A stretch of 6,155 nucleotides of DNA from Candidatus Nitrosopumilus sp. (GTDB lineage: Archaea; Thermoproteota; Nitrososphaeria; Nitrososphaerales; Nitrosopumilaceae): positions 1 through 6,155 of the forward strand of contig JAPYTM010000040.1 in NCBI GenBank assembly GCA_029941825.1, read 5' to 3'. Under the pieces are notes generated by a model. The model had not been told where the DNA came from. It saw only the letters and a list, made by a program, of their open reading frames with translations, and searched no databases. This document shows positions 5,292 to 6,155 of this stretch, in pieces. Within the stretch, counting starts at the first letter, position 1. Each line of letters starts with the position of its first letter. The position numbers and the translations under genes are program-made.

Positions 5292-5302
5292 GATATAGAT
5301 AT
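5292..5302 (+). promoter_or_regulatory. Weak TATA-like element before the hemerythrin-like gene
   Basis: GATATAGATAT lies about 25-30 nt before the ATG at 5324, the position expected for a leaderless transcript. The match to archaeal box A is poorer than for ribE or ribB, and the nearby TTTAAAATAAATA at 5278-5290 is an alternative that would give a leader of 10-20 nt. Confidence 0.3.
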
Positions 5303-5323
5303 TGGATTTTCTCTAAAATTATC

Positions 5324-5881
5324 ATGTCCACTACATCATTAAGACGCGATCATGAATTAATTGAAAAGGTTATCAAATCAATGGAATCTACTATTCAATT
5401 ATTAAATAACAATACAAAAATTCCTGAATCCATTCTACTTCCAGTAATTGATTTCACAAAAAATTTTACAGATGTATGTCATCATAGTAAAGAAGAAAAA
5501 TCATTGTTTCCTGCATTAGAAAAAGCTGGATTACCAAGTAACATGGGTCCTATTGCAATGATGTTAATGGATCATGAACGTTCTAGAGAAATTGGAACTC
5601 AAATGGAAGAATCTGCAAAAGATTATCTTTCATCTGGAAATTCTACAAAATTGATTAGTGATATGCAATTGTATGTTGAACATATTACTGAACATCTCTG
5701 GAAAGAAAATAATAAATTATTCATGATGGCTGAAGCACGTTTGCAACATGTTTCAGAAAAAGTGGATAAGGAACTTAATGAAATAGAAGCATCAAAACTC
5801 AAAGATTTAGGAAAATCTAGAGAGCATTATGAACAATTGGCTGAAACCCTTACAAAAGATGTGTCTCAACAAGGAATCTAG
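5324..5881 (+). CDS. Hemerythrin-like (HHE) diiron protein
   Basis: The 185-residue soluble protein has a four-helix-bundle hemerythrin domain in about residues 1-140. The iron-ligand pattern is visible: H10 (LRRDHELI), H54-x3-E58 (CHHSKEEKSLFP, H53 adjacent), H84 (MDHERSREI), then H120 and H124-x3-E128 (EHITEHLWKENNKLF). This H, HxxxE, H, HxxxE layout is that of HHE-domain proteins, which bind a non-heme diiron site and can carry or sense oxygen or take part in iron or nitrosative-stress handling. The final 45 residues are a charged, probably coiled helix (E/K rich) not part of the core bundle. No signal peptide or membrane segment is seen, so it acts in the cytosol. It has its own probable promoter after a T-run, and the next gene begins 2 nt after its stop, suggesting the two are co-transcribed. 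The actual function is unknown. Confidence 0.88.
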   Translation: MSTTSLRRDHELIEKVIKSMESTIQLLNNNTKIPESILLPVIDFTKNFTDVCHHSKEEKSLFPALEKAGLPSNMGPIAMMLMDHERSREIGTQMEESAKDYLSSGNSTKLISDMQLYVEHITEHLWKENNKLFMMAEARLQHVSEKVDKELNEIEASKLKDLGKSREHYEQLAETLTKDVSQQGI

Positions 5882-5883
5882 AT

Positions 5884-6155
5884 TTGTCTTATAGCTTATT
5901 TGGGCAAGTGGTTGGAGTTAGAAAATTTACTAATAGTGATATTGAGGTGGATTTTTACCATGAAGATGAAATTACTGAATATCGATTTTCTTCAGATTCT
6001 AGTAGATTAGGTAATTTTCCTCAAGGATTGATAGAAACTTTAGCATCTACTTTAGCCACCAATATTTGCATTGAGATTTTCTTTGGTGAAGATGGTAATC
6101 CCACTCATGTTGAATTAGAAGAATGTGATGATGAAGAGGATGATGAAGAGGATGA
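5884..6155 (+). CDS. Unrecognised acidic protein, 3' end outside window (TTG start)
   Basis: The frame is open from 5845 to the end of the window; the first usable start is TTG at 5884, two bases after the hemerythrin stop codon, giving MSYSLFGQVVGVRKF and at least 90 residues. There is no ATG in the visible frame; GTG at 5908 is an alternative. The globular part (about 1-75) reads like a small alpha/beta domain: a strand with FGQVVGVRKF, a strand IEVDFYHEDEITEYRF, a helix GLIETLASTLATNI, and a strand CIEIFFGEDG. It is followed by an acidic tail of D/E repeats that runs off the window. I do not recognise the family. Codon and base use match the other genes, and the two-base spacing suggests an operon with the hemerythrin-like gene. 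TTG starts are also used by ribH and the SWIB-like gene here, which supports this call. Confidence 0.65.
   Translation, partial: MSYSLFGQVVGVRKFTNSDIEVDFYHEDEITEYRFSSDSSRLGNFPQGLIETLASTLATNICIEIFFGEDGNPTHVELEECDDEEDDEED
6127..6155 (+). repeat. 12-nt tandem repeat coding an acidic DDEE tail, continues past window end
   Basis: GATGATGAAGAG is present in two full copies (6127-6138, 6139-6150) and begins a third at the window edge. It encodes D-D-E-E in frame with the acidic protein. The total length of the tail cannot be seen. Confidence 0.7.

Overview
The window looks like a piece of an AT-rich archaeal chromosome, most likely from a Nitrosopumilus-like member of the Nitrososphaerota (Thaumarchaeota). 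The reasons are the very AT-rich coding sequence with AGA arginine codons, TATA boxes sitting just upstream of start codons (leaderless transcripts), an archaeal-type riboflavin pathway that starts with GTP cyclohydrolase III, and a small lysine-tailed SWIB-like protein. The lineage call is inference; archaeal origin is much safer. All genes lie on the + strand.

Layout: (1) 1-555 is the 3' part of a TPR-repeat protein. (2) 610-1200 is ribE, a bacterial-type two-domain riboflavin synthase with its own TATA box. (3) 1274-4934 is a tight five-gene unit whose neighbours all overlap by 4 to 14 nt: ribB (DHBP synthase), ribH (lumazine synthase), arfA (GTP cyclohydrolase III), an amidohydrolase-superfamily enzyme, and arfC (the stand-alone pyrimidine reductase). 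(4) 4971-5225 encodes a small basic protein with a lysine-rich repeat tail and a SWIB-like C-terminus. (5) 5226-5323 is a gap with repeated TAATCGYTAA boxes and a T-run. (6) 5324-5881 encodes a hemerythrin-like diiron protein. (7) 5884 to the window end is an unrecognised acidic protein starting at TTG, cut by the window edge.

Pathway logic: ArfA opens GTP, ArfC reduces the ribosyl side chain, RibB makes the four-carbon unit from ribulose 5-phosphate, RibH joins the two branches to lumazine, and RibE makes riboflavin. The steps not accounted for by recognised genes are removal of the formyl group (ArfB in methanogens), deamination of the 2-amino group, and dephosphorylation. The one enzyme of unassigned function inside the operon is an amidohydrolase carrying the full deaminase-type residue set (HxH, HxxE, H, D). 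It is the main point of interest, as a candidate for the pyrimidine deaminase that to my knowledge has not been identified in archaea. The second point is a perfect 9-bp inverted repeat that straddles the TATA box of the ribB operon and looks like a repressor operator.
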